Assembly: GCA_964545715.1 (NCBI GenBank)
Contig: CAZJHX010000074.1
Location: forward strand, 1 to 50,819
Source: CAZJHX01 sp964545715
GTDB taxonomy: Bacteria; Myxococcota_A; UBA9042; GCA-2863065
Direction of reading: 5' to 3'
Length of the DNA stretch: 50,819 nt
Under the pieces are notes generated by a model. It saw nothing but the letters and a program-made list of their open reading frames with translations. It was not told where the DNA came from and ran no database searches. This document shows positions 35,670-43,881 of the stretch, in pieces (position 1 is the first letter of the stretch; each line of letters starts with the position of its first letter). The position numbers were made by a program, and so were the translations under genes.

Positions 35670-36160
35670 CTACGGGATCTGGCGGGCGCTGCGGACGATC
35701 GTTCGTACAAAGCGCGCCCATTCCATCTCTCGCTCGTCGGTCGTCTTGCCGCGCAGATCGATTGCGTCGTGGCCGCTGAGCATGGGCGGCAGCGTGGCGT
35801 CGTCGGGCGCCAGGCCCAGAAAGACGGGGACCAGCTTCGGCCGGCCCGCGCTCTCGACGGCCATCTGCTTCGCCGCTTTGTACTCTTCGCGGTGCCACCG
35901 CTCCGGGTGGTGTCGGGCCCAGTCAGAAACTGCCGGATGAATCGGAAGAGCGGAGTCCGGATGGTCGCGCGCGCGCCGTCCTCATTCTCGTTGGCCGGGT
36001 TGACGTTCTGACAGTTCGGTTCGACGTACAGATCGACCAGCTCGTCGGCCGGGGGCGCCATCACCGCCTCGGAGACCTGGGAGAGCTGCTGGTGTTCTGT
36101 CGTACGGAGCCGGGAGAACTCCTTGAGGAGCGCACCCATCAAGTCGGCCGGCAGACTCAC
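35670..36160 (-). pseudogene. Remnant of a STAND (NACHT-type) N-terminus joined out of frame to a TIR-like C-terminal half
   Basis: Two real-looking coding pieces lie in different frames. The 5' piece (start about 36160, GTG) gives ELVDLYVEPNCQNVNPAN and IRTPLFRFIRQFLTG, phrases I know from the linker preceding NACHT ATPase domains. After about 35,930 another frame continues as VSDWARHHPERWHREEYKAA, GRPKLVPVFLGL, LPPML, AIDLRGK and EWARFVRTIVR, ending at 35670; this has the pattern of the second half of a TIR domain. No Walker A sequence remains, and the first half of TIR is missing. Deletion and fusion of a TIR/STAND defence gene is likely. A 2-base change in the nearby GCGCGCGCGCG tract (about 35,967-35,977) could also switch frames. 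The gene is almost certainly not functional as read. Confidence 0.6.
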
Positions 36161-36240
36161 GGTGTGACAGCGTTTGTCACGTCAGCGTTGGGGTCGGACC
36201 ACGTGCGCATCGTCGGCTAGCGTAGCAGAGACCCCAAAAG

Positions 36241-36258
36241 AGTGGGACGTGTCCCACT
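36241..36258. promoter_or_regulatory. Inverted repeat upstream of the divergent ATPase gene
   Basis: AGTGGGAC-GT-GTCCCACT, two perfect 8-base arms with a 2-base centre. It lies in the divergent region between the STAND/TIR remnant and the P-loop ATPase gene, about 50 bases before the ATPase start chosen here. This is the form of a dimeric repressor site. Its position argues against the longer start at 36242. Confidence 0.5.
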
Positions 36259-36310
36259 GCACAATCCGGGCGGGTTTAGGGTGGCTAGAACCCGAGAACA
36301 GGGGCTGTAC

Positions 36311-39187
36311 GTGAGAAAAAATACGGAACTTCGCTATGCCCGGTACCTGGAGCGAATCGACAAATGGGTGGACGATCACCTCTGCTTCCGCTCTCTGCCG
36401 ACGGAAGAAGACTATGTCCCGGGTCGTCACTCGACCCCGTTGCAGGCGGTCATGTCCGACGACGCTCTGATGGGCCTGCACGACGACGAGACATACCTGG
36501 CCACGCTGGTAAGCCGCCTGGAAGAGTCGTCGGACGAGAACCTGTTCGCGGCCATCGGCGCCCTGGGGCTTGGCAAGACCACAACGGCCAACTTCCTCAG
36601 ACGGCGGGTGGCGAAGAGAAACTCCAAGGTCGAGGGCTTCCCGGAGTCGGTCTGGGAGCCGGTGCTCGTCGACTTTCTACCGGATCACGGCCGGGACCAC
36701 CGTACCGAGGATCTGGGCCAGCGGGTCCGGACCAAGCTGCTCAACAACATTATCGACGACTGGTGGGCTACGGGAAAGATGCCGACCCCGATCGGAAACG
36801 CCATGCGGGCGATCGTGCAGTATCTCCTGCTGCTGGATCCGATCGAGGCCTGGGCCACCGCCTCGGACCAACACCGATATCCGGTTCCCACCGGCGATGA
36901 CCCGATCTCGGACGTCGACGTGCCTTCCGTACTCGACTCACCGCCCACACCCGAGCTGCTCGACCTGCTGCAGACGCGGTTCGGCAACAGGCGGAGGCGC
37001 CTGCGAAAATACGTCAAACGGCTGTCCGAAACGGCCGAGGACAACGCGGACCTGGCGGCCAGCGTCATCGGCTTCTATCTGGAGCGTTACCGCGTGGATG
37101 ACGCGCTGCACGTCATCATCGTGGACAACGTGGATCAGCTGCCCAGCGATGATATCGCCGAGATTGTTCATCAACTGTACTCCCTGGCTCGGCGCAACGA
37201 GGCGATGCGATTTCTCATCTCCATGCGCCCGGGCAGCTGGGCCGGACTGGGGGGCGCGGTGGACCACTTGACGGGGGTCCCGCACTGCGGACCATGCCGC
37301 TACGAGCTGGTCTATCAGCGTCTGTGTCGGCACGTGCTCGGACGCCCTCGCCATGTTCTGATGGAGAGTCGCAGCCGGGCCTCCAGGTACATGGCTTCGG
37401 ACGGTAGGCCGGCTGTCTTCGACGGCCCCGTCAGCGAAGAGGTTAATGCGCTCCTCATCACGTCCTTTGTCTACGCTCGACTGATGCTCGCTGGGATGTC
37501 GGGCGAGAAGTCGGTCGGGGCTGACTTCGACGCGCTGGCGCACGTTCACGAGGACCACAAGCCCATGCTCAGCCGCCTCCAAGCACACGGCAACTCTCTG
37601 TGCAGGGCGGCGAACACGCTTGGCGCACTGGTGGGACTCAGCGGGAGGCACGCTGTAGCTCACCTGTCGCAGTTCTTCAACGACTTCTACGGCAAGCCCG
37701 CGTTTCTGGCCGACGCATGCCGCCGACTTGGCGACCCGGGCAGGACCGTCGTTCAGATCCCATACAGACGATTGATCGAGGGGGTGCTGTTCGACTCGGC
37801 GAGCTACCATGAGCGTCTGGGCCATGCCATCAACCTGTTCAGACCCGTCAAGCGGATCCGAAACACGCAATGGCCGTCGCTCGTGTTCTTGCGGACGCTC
37901 ACGTTTTTGGAGCAGATCGACGGCGCGGTTTACGCGCGCCACGTCGTCGATCACCTGGCCGACTTCGGGATCCCGTCAGAGATCGCCGTGAAAGCGATGA
38001 ATGCGTTGCACGACAGACGACGGCGCCTGGTGTGGTTCACCAGGAGCCACGAGCTGATCCACGGCAAGTTGGGCGACGCCCGGGTCGTCCTGTCCGAGTG
38101 CGGGAAGATGTACCTGAAACACATCATCGGAGACTTCGACTACCTCTGGGCGTGCGCGGCCGCCATCACGCACTCGCGCCCGTCGACGACCAACTTCCCG
38201 GAGCGGCTGCGACTTTTCGTCGGCCTCGTGCGGGACGCGGCGCACGTCGAGTGGAAACAGAACGCATTCCGCATGTCGTCTTCGAGTGAGCCGATTCCGG
38301 TGGACGGTCACTGCGGCACCGAGCCGTCGCTGTCTCTGCGTGTGCTGTACTCCAGCGCCGCCCAGGCTGCGCCTGTCGGGGCCGGCGCGTTGCAGCGGGC
38401 TCGTCGGAGGCCGGACCAGCCCAGCGATGATGAGTACATTCGGGACCTCGGCGAGTACATCGGCGCGCTCGCTCGGCTGATCGTCGAGTGTGAAGACCGC
38501 TACGCGGCGTGTTTCGGGCATGACGGATATGTCGGCGTTTATGAAATGGCCATCCGGCAAGCCCTGACCACCTTCCTGGGCGTTGAGAGACGGCTGGGGT
38601 CGCGACTCATGGAGTACGACACCCAGTCGATTCGACAGATGATCGAGCGGTGGCAAGCCAGGCTCACAAACCTGGACGCGATCAAGAACCAACCGGCTGC
38701 GGCGCCGGCAGCCCCGCGCCACGCGGTTGCGCGCGCTGCTGAGTTGGCGCGCGGCTTCCTCCCCGTCAGCTTGGAGGCGATCGACAACGCCGAGGCCAAG
38801 AGGCTGAAGCTGACGGCTTATCGGGCGGAGGTGGGCCGCGTCACCGAGGCGTTATCGCGCCGGCTGCCCCACTACGGCGAGCTGTTGTCGGCGGCGAACA
38901 ACCTGCGCGACAATGCGGAGCACCTCGTCAAGACGGCAACCTCGGCGGGCGCCGCCGCCGGGGCGGAGTTGATTGCGTGGGCCAACACGGAACACGCTTG
39001 GTGGTCGAGTCGCGCCGAGGAGCTGGCCGCACACGCCTACATCACGACGGGAGATCTCCACGATTACGTCACTACCAATGACAGAAAGGACCGGTTCAAC
39101 TCGTTGCTGGCGGTGTACCACAACGTGCTGGTGCATCTGGGAGTCGCATCCGCCTACCGCATCAAAGAAGCCGGTTGGTCTTACTGA
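36311..39187 (+). CDS. Large STAND-like P-loop ATPase
   Basis: A 958-residue protein. The ATPase domain shows Walker A GALGLGKTTTANF (about residue 84) and Walker B ALHVIIVDNVDQL (about residue 268), with FLISMRP following as in STAND/AAA-type proteins. The region after (about 350-640) is helical with winged-helix-like parts. The C-terminal 300 residues are helical and have no recognisable sensor repeats. The start codon is uncertain: GTG 36311 behind AGGGG is preferred over GTG 36281 and GTG 36242. It diverges from the STAND/TIR remnant and lies beside the toxin-like operon, so a role in phage defence or conflict is plausible; KAP- or AVAST-like systems are relatives in style only. It converges with tnaA, with 29 bases between the stops. 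Confidence 0.8.
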   Translation: MRKNTELRYARYLERIDKWVDDHLCFRSLPTEEDYVPGRHSTPLQAVMSDDALMGLHDDETYLATLVSRLEESSDENLFAAIGALGLGKTTTANFLRRRVAKRNSKVEGFPESVWEPVLVDFLPDHGRDHRTEDLGQRVRTKLLNNIIDDWWATGKMPTPIGNAMRAIVQYLLLLDPIEAWATASDQHRYPVPTGDDPISDVDVPSVLDSPPTPELLDLLQTRFGNRRRRLRKYVKRLSETAEDNADLAASVIGFYLERYRVDDALHVIIVDNVDQLPSDDIAEIVHQLYSLARRNEAMRFLISMRPGSWAGLGGAVDHLTGVPHCGPCRYELVYQRLCRHVLGRPRHVLMESRSRASRYMASDGRPAVFDGPVSEEVNALLITSFVYARLMLAGMSGEKSVGADFDALAHVHEDHKPMLSRLQAHGNSLCRAANTLGALVGLSGRHAVAHLSQFFNDFYGKPAFLADACRRLGDPGRTVVQIPYRRLIEGVLFDSASYHERLGHAINLFRPVKRIRNTQWPSLVFLRTLTFLEQIDGAVYARHVVDHLADFGIPSEIAVKAMNALHDRRRRLVWFTRSHELIHGKLGDARVVLSECGKMYLKHIIGDFDYLWACAAAITHSRPSTTNFPERLRLFVGLVRDAAHVEWKQNAFRMSSSSEPIPVDGHCGTEPSLSLRVLYSSAAQAAPVGAGALQRARRRPDQPSDDEYIRDLGEYIGALARLIVECEDRYAACFGHDGYVGVYEMAIRQALTTFLGVERRLGSRLMEYDTQSIRQMIERWQARLTNLDAIKNQPAAAPAAPRHAVARAAELARGFLPVSLEAIDNAEAKRLKLTAYRAEVGRVTEALSRRLPHYGELLSAANNLRDNAEHLVKTATSAGAAAGAELIAWANTEHAWWSSRAEELAAHAYITTGDLHDYVTTNDRKDRFNSLLAVYHNVLVHLGVASAYRIKEAGWSY

Positions 39188-39216
39188 GCGGCTCCACCCC
39201 GCGTGACATCAGCAGC

Positions 39217-40608
39217 TCAGGCGGCCTCGGTTTGCACCGCCGGCGCAAAGTCCGCCGTGAAGTGGGACAGCACCGTGCGCGGGCCCAGCATCGTCATGCC
39301 GGCGATCTCCGCGCGCTTGGTATAAAGCTCCGCGATGCACTCTGCGACGTAGTCGATGTGGCTTTGGGTGTAGACGCGGCGCGGGATGGCCAGGCGGACC
39401 AGATCCAGGGTTGGCCAGCGCGGCGCGCCGTCGGGTGCGACTGAGCCCAGCATAACGTTGCCGACCTCGCACGCGCGCACGCCTGCCTCCACGTAGAGCG
39501 CGATGCTCAGCGACCAGCCGGGCAGGGCGGAGTTGGGCAGGTGACTGCAGAAGCGGCGCGCGTCGATATAGACGCCGTGCATACCCGCCGGCTTGATCAG
39601 CGGCACGCCGACGTCGGAGAGGTGGTCGGCCAGGTACTTGCTGGATGCGTGGCGATAAGCCAGATACGCCGGGTCCAGGATCTCGTCCAGGCCCACGGCC
39701 AGCGCCTCGAGATCGCGTCCCGTCAGGCCGCCGTACGTGACGTAGCCCTCCGTGCGGATCAGCAGCTGTCGCACGTTCTCCGCCAGGTCGGAGTCGTTGA
39801 CCGTCAGCAGGCCGCCGATGTTGCCGAAGGCGTCCTTCTTCATGCTCATCATGGCGCCGTCCGCCAGGTGGAACACCTCCCTGGCGATGTCGCGCGGGGC
39901 CCTGTCCGCCTGACCCGGCTCGCGTACCTTGATGAGCCACGCGTTCTCAGCGAAGCGCGCCGCGTCCAGGAACAGGGGCACGCCGTGGTGATGACAGATC
40001 TGCGCCACCTCGCGCATGTTGGCCAGGCTCACCGGCTGGCCGCCGCCGGCGTTGTGCGTGATCGTCATCAGCACCAGCGGCACCACATCTCGGCCGTGCT
40101 CGGTCAGCAGCGCGTCCAGCGCGTCGGTGTCGATGTTGCCTTTGAACGGGTGCATGTTCTCCGGGTCCGCCGCTTCCGCGATCGGCAGATCCAGCGCGGT
40201 GGCTCCGCGCGCCTGGATGTTGGCCCGCGTCGTGTCGAAGTGGCCGTTTCCCGGTACGATCTGGCCCTCGCTGACGGCCGCCGAGAAGAGGATGCGCTCA
40301 GACGCGCGGCCCTGATGCGTCGGAAACACATGCGCGTGTCCAAACACCCGCCGCACGGCCGACTCAAAGCGGAACCAGCTGCCCGCGCCCGCGTAGCTCT
40401 CGTCCCCGATCATCATGGCCGCCCACTGGTACGAGCTCATGGAGCCGGTACCCGAGTCCGTCAGCAGGTCGATCATGCAGTTCTCGGCGCGCAGCTTGAA
40501 CGGGTTGTAGCCCGCCTCCTTGATCAGCTCCTGTCGCTGGGCGCGCGTCGTCAGGGCGATCGGCTCGACCACTTTGATGCGGAACGGCTCGATAATGGTT
40601 GTAGCCAT
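39217..40608 (-). CDS. tnaA: Tryptophanase-type PLP-dependent beta-eliminating lyase
   Basis: A 463-residue aminotransferase-fold lyase, start ATG 40608 (GGAG upstream). It aligns by eye over its whole length with tryptophanase and tyrosine phenol-lyase (DLLTDSGTGSMS, HQGRASE, ITHNAGGGQPVSLANMR). The PLP lysine is Lys258 in SMKKDAFGN. Two residues favour tryptophanase: Asp125 in FDTT (Thr124 in tyrosine phenol-lyase, Asp137 in TnaA) and Val382 in CEVG (Arg381 in tyrosine phenol-lyase, Ile396 in TnaA). It would split Trp to indole, pyruvate and ammonia. It is the last gene of the benzoyl-CoA operon, starting 7 bases after the preceding stop, so indole formation or another aromatic amino acid reaction is tied to aromatic degradation. 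Substrate is inferred, not proved. Confidence 0.88.
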   Translation of the reverse strand: MATTIIEPFRIKVVEPIALTTRAQRQELIKEAGYNPFKLRAENCMIDLLTDSGTGSMSSYQWAAMMIGDESYAGAGSWFRFESAVRRVFGHAHVFPTHQGRASERILFSAAVSEGQIVPGNGHFDTTRANIQARGATALDLPIAEAADPENMHPFKGNIDTDALDALLTEHGRDVVPLVLMTITHNAGGGQPVSLANMREVAQICHHHGVPLFLDAARFAENAWLIKVREPGQADRAPRDIAREVFHLADGAMMSMKKDAFGNIGGLLTVNDSDLAENVRQLLIRTEGYVTYGGLTGRDLEALAVGLDEILDPAYLAYRHASSKYLADHLSDVGVPLIKPAGMHGVYIDARRFCSHLPNSALPGWSLSIALYVEAGVRACEVGNVMLGSVAPDGAPRWPTLDLVRLAIPRRVYTQSHIDYVAECIAELYTKRAEIAGMTMLGPRTVLSHFTADFAPAVQTEAA

Positions 40609-40615
40609 GGCCGCG

Positions 40616-41662
40616 TCAGGCTCCGGCGCCGAAGAGATGCTCGTGGATCCCCGCCGCCAGCTCATCGACGAGCTCCGCCGGGAAGTCCAGATGGTCGCCT
40701 TCGATCGGCGGCCGGGTGATCAGCCATGAGCGGCGACCTTCCGTCGACGTGCGATCCAGCCCCCACGGCGCTCCGTCCACCGTCACGATCTCCACGTGGG
40801 GCATCCGTGTGCGCTTGAACCCCTCCACCAGGATCAGGTCGGCGTCCTCTCCCAGCATCGGCAGCCACGGCTGTAGCTCCGGCGGCGATCCCTCGTGTAC
40901 GAACAAGCTGGCCGACGACGGGCCGACCAACAGCACACGAGACGCTCCGGCGTCGGCGTGACGGTGCGAGTCCTTGCCACGCACGTCCAACGTCAGCTCA
41001 TGGCTGGCGTGCTTCACCGTGGCGACCCGCAGCCCGTGACCGATCAGCGGCGGCAGCAGCTGCTCCACCAACCGCGTCTTCCCCGAGTCCGAGAAGCCGC
41101 GCACGCCAAACACGGCGGCGGCTCGCGGCTGCGCGGCGATCGACTCCACAAACGTGTCGATATCGGTCGGCTGCTCCGTCAGGTCCAGCCACGAGATCGG
41201 GTCCGGCAGGCGCAGCCCGATGTCCGCGAGCACCTCCGGCCTCACCAGCGTCAGCACCAGCCGTGGCGGTCCATGCATCAACTTCTCAAAGGTCTGCCAG
41301 AACCCGCGGTTTTTGGCCTCCAGCTTGCCCAGCTCGATGATGACGACGTCCAGGTCCGGCGCCCGGCACCAGGCGTCTGCGCGTTCGAAGGCCTCCGGAT
41401 GAAAGCGCAGGTCGCAGATGTCCGGGTCGGGCCCCGGCTCCGCCAACGCGATGCGGCTGCCCGAGCGCTGGTCCACCAACTCGTAGGAATTGCACTCATC
41501 GGTTTTCATGCGCGAGGTCAGCACGCCACCGACACGCAGGCCCTTGCCGCGCAGCTTCTCGACGATGGTCTGTGCGGCCTCCCGCTTGCCGTGCGCGCCC
41601 CGGCCCACGATGACGGCCCACGGGTTGTGAGCCTGCACTTTCTTGGAACTCGCGATCATCAT
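40616..41662 (-). CDS. DUF2478-like NTPase fused to a MobB GTPase domain
   Basis: A 348-residue two-domain protein. The N-terminal half (about residues 15-160) resembles the DUF2478/THEP1-like NTPases (IVGRGAHGKREAA, LRVGGVLTSR, LDVVIIELGKLEAK), but its P-loop has G-K-R instead of G-K-S/T. The C-terminal half is MobB: Walker A GVRGFSDSGKTRLVEQ, GLRVATVKHASHE, GKDSHRHADAGASRV, and LILVEGFKRTRMPHVEIV. MobB binds molybdopterin guanine dinucleotide synthesis enzymes (MobA). ATGA overlap with bcrD couples their translation. The association suggests that a Mo-enzyme (for example 4-hydroxybenzoyl-CoA reductase or an indole-type hydroxylase) belongs to the same pathway, though none is in this window. 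Confidence 0.82.
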   Translation of the reverse strand: MMIASSKKVQAHNPWAVIVGRGAHGKREAAQTIVEKLRGKGLRVGGVLTSRMKTDECNSYELVDQRSGSRIALAEPGPDPDICDLRFHPEAFERADAWCRAPDLDVVIIELGKLEAKNRGFWQTFEKLMHGPPRLVLTLVRPEVLADIGLRLPDPISWLDLTEQPTDIDTFVESIAAQPRAAAVFGVRGFSDSGKTRLVEQLLPPLIGHGLRVATVKHASHELTLDVRGKDSHRHADAGASRVLLVGPSSASLFVHEGSPPELQPWLPMLGEDADLILVEGFKRTRMPHVEIVTVDGAPWGLDRTSTEGRRSWLITRPPIEGDHLDFPAELVDELAAGIHEHLFGAGA

Positions 41663-42531
41663 AATTGCACCTGCGTTGTGAGATGGAGCCGTCCGGATCT
41701 CTCCAGCTGCTCATAACGAAACGCGCCAAGTAGCGCGGCCCCGATCGCACCCGCCAGGGCGCCATCGGGATGAGTTTTGACCGTGACCTCGGGGGCCTTC
41801 TTCTTGTTGCGTCGGCCGGTCGCCAGCTGCTCTACCAGGGCTGCGATCAGGCCCACGTCGGCGCCAAGCCCGCCCGTGACGACCACCTCGCCCTCCGCCT
41901 TGACGGCCCGCACCAGGCGCGCCAGCCGGCCCGCGATACTCAGGTGGATGCCCTTCAGAATGTCGTTGGTCTCGATGCCCCGACTGACCATGTTGATCAC
42001 GTCGGTCTCAGCCAGCACCGCGCAGATGCTGGACACGCCCTCCGGCGCCGTCGCGCCGAGAGACAGCTGGCCCACGTCCGACAGCGGCACGCCCAGATAG
42101 CGCGCGATGTTCTCCAGAAACTGACCACTGCCGCTGGCGCATTGGCTGGTCATGCGGTGCGCCAGCACCTTGCCGCGCTCGTCGATGCGCATCGCTCGCG
42201 CATGTAGCGCGCCGACGTCGACCACGCCACGCGCGCCAGGCACGAGGAAGAGGGCCCCACGCGCATGGGTGGTCATGGAGTAGAAGTGCCCGGTGCGGAA
42301 GTTGACCGTGTCGCCGTCCCCGGTGCTGGCCGTGTAGTCCAGATGGACCAACCCCGCGTCCGCCCACGCCTCCTGAAAGGCGCCCTTGATCACGTCCACC
42401 AGCGCTCGCCTGCGAATACGCGCCGTCCGACTGGACAGCAGCTCCGCATCGGCCCCGGCCTTGCTGCGCATGATCGCGATCTTGACCGAGGCCGAGCCCA
42501 CGTCCACGCCACACGTTGTATGAACTTTCAT
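41659..42531 (-). CDS. bcrD: Benzoyl-CoA reductase subunit D (ATPase)
   Basis: A 290-residue ASKHA-type ATPase subunit of class I benzoyl-CoA reductase (BcrD/BadG). Nucleotide-binding phosphate loop 1 is CGVDVGSASVKIAIMR; phosphate 2 region is GVVDVGALHARA; the cluster-binding region is SQCASGSGQFLENIARYLG; the adenosine motif is VVVTGGLGADVGL. It pairs with BcrA to hydrolyse ATP and drive low-potential electrons to the BC module through a shared [4Fe-4S] cluster. The length (290) fits the Thauera and Rhodopseudomonas type. It starts 9 bases after the bcrA stop behind GAGGAGG. Confidence 0.93.
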   Translation of the reverse strand: MKVHTTCGVDVGSASVKIAIMRSKAGADAELLSSRTARIRRRALVDVIKGAFQEAWADAGLVHLDYTASTGDGDTVNFRTGHFYSMTTHARGALFLVPGARGVVDVGALHARAMRIDERGKVLAHRMTSQCASGSGQFLENIARYLGVPLSDVGQLSLGATAPEGVSSICAVLAETDVINMVSRGIETNDILKGIHLSIAGRLARLVRAVKAEGEVVVTGGLGADVGLIAALVEQLATGRRNKKKAPEVTVKTHPDGALAGAIGAALLGAFRYEQLERSGRLHLTTQVQL

Positions 42532-42540
42532 CCGTCCTCC

Positions 42541-43881
42541 TCAGGCGGCCGCGCGGTCGTGCGTCGCCAGTCGATGCGCATGTCCGGCGCGCACGTCCTC
42601 CACCGCGAACAGCGCGGCACCCAGCGCGCCCATGTAGATGGAGTCCGGGTGCGCGTTCATCTTGATCTCCGCCCCGTAGTGCTCGGCGATCAGCCCCTCG
42701 AGAATCTGCGTCGCCATCGGGTTTTTGCAGACCCCGCCGGTAAACGTGAACTCGTTGAAGACGCCGCCCGAGCGCGCCAGCAGGCTCATCGCGCGCAGCA
42801 TGATCGCCCGATGCAGGCCCGCCAGGATGTCCTCGCGCCGCTGTCCAAGCGCCAGCCGCTCCCGCAGCTCTGCGCCCGCAAACACCGTGCAGGTCGAGTT
42901 GACCTTCACCATCTTGCGCGCCTTCAGCGCCAGCGGCCCCAGCTCGTGCAGCCCCAGGTTCAGCTCGTCGGCGATGTAGCCCAGATACCGGCCGCAGCCC
43001 GCCGCGCAGCGGTCATTCATCTGAAACGACGTCACCACGCCGTGTGCGTCGACCTGAATGGCTTTGGTGTCCTGCCCGCCGATGTCCAGCACCGTGCGCG
43101 TCCCATTGAAGCTGCGATGCGCCCCGCGCCCGTGGCAGAGGATCTCGCTGCGAATCGCCTCCTTGGCGAAGGGCAGCGTCTGACGCCCGTACCCGGTCCC
43201 GACAAACGACAGGGTCTCGATCGGCTCCGACGCCACCTGCGCCGCCAGCGCGCGGATCTCCCCGCCGACCTCGGCACCCGTCTGCGCAAGCCTGGTCATC
43301 GCGCGCTCCAACACGGCTCCGAAGTCTCGCTCCGCGGCCTGTGTCTCCACGTCCAGAATCGAGCGGTCGAACAGCCCGATCAGCCGGTCAAACGGTACGT
43401 CCGGGTTGGCGCACACCATCTCCGCCTCCGTCATGAAGGCTTCGCCCGCCAGGTCGCGAAAGAAGTCGCTTCGGCGCTTGACGCCGTACCCATACAGCTC
43501 TGACGACTCCCGAACGGACGCGTCCATCACCCGCGTGACGGCCGGCTCCAAAACGGCGCGGAAGTCTCGATGCGCCTTGCTGTTGACCAGCTGCATGATC
43601 GACTCACGCAGCTCCTCCAGCTGGTCGCGATAGATCTCCAGCTTGTAGGCCTCGACCAGCTCGCTTTGCAGCACTTCGTTCGCCGCGTCGTTCTCGGTGA
43701 GCACGTCCCGCAGCCGATGGAAGCGCGCGGTCGACAGCGCCTCCTGCAGCGCCACGCGACATGCCACGTCGTAGTTGCTGCGGCTGTTGGTGATCCCGCG
43801 CGCGACGATCTCGCCGCTCTCGTCCAAAAGGACCGCTTTGGTAGTGGTGGAGCCCAGGTCCACCCCGACGACAACTCTCAT
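42541..43881 (-). CDS. bcrA: Benzoyl-CoA reductase subunit A (ATPase)
   Basis: A 446-residue ASKHA ATPase subunit (BcrA/BadF). Phosphate 1 VVVGVDLGSTTTKAVLLD; phosphate 2 LDIGGQDTKAIQ; cluster ligand region NDRCAAGCGRYLGY (Cys about residue 292); STCTVFAGAELRERLA; adenosine motif FTFTGGVCKNP. A length of about 440 with the insert of about 110 residues after phosphate 1 distinguishes the Thauera/Rhodopseudomonas type from the shorter Azoarcus-type (bzd) subunits. It forms the electron-activating module with BcrD. Its ATG overlaps the bcrB stop by four bases. Confidence 0.94.
   Translation of the reverse strand: MRVVVGVDLGSTTTKAVLLDESGEIVARGITNSRSNYDVACRVALQEALSTARFHRLRDVLTENDAANEVLQSELVEAYKLEIYRDQLEELRESIMQLVNSKAHRDFRAVLEPAVTRVMDASVRESSELYGYGVKRRSDFFRDLAGEAFMTEAEMVCANPDVPFDRLIGLFDRSILDVETQAAERDFGAVLERAMTRLAQTGAEVGGEIRALAAQVASEPIETLSFVGTGYGRQTLPFAKEAIRSEILCHGRGAHRSFNGTRTVLDIGGQDTKAIQVDAHGVVTSFQMNDRCAAGCGRYLGYIADELNLGLHELGPLALKARKMVKVNSTCTVFAGAELRERLALGQRREDILAGLHRAIMLRAMSLLARSGGVFNEFTFTGGVCKNPMATQILEGLIAEHYGAEIKMNAHPDSIYMGALGAALFAVEDVRAGHAHRLATHDRAAA

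Noticed and set aside
35967..35977. Phase-variable GC-dinucleotide tract as the sole cause of the TIR/STAND frame change
   Set aside because: Removing one GC would join the frames there, but the frame-1 sequence remains NACHT-linker-like beyond this point (IRTPLFRFIRQFLTG), so a fusion further on is the better explanation. Kept as an alternative.
39217..40608. Tyrosine phenol-lyase instead of tryptophanase
   Set aside because: Asp125 and Val382 correspond to tryptophanase residues, not to Thr124 and Arg381 of tyrosine phenol-lyase. Not excluded by experiment.
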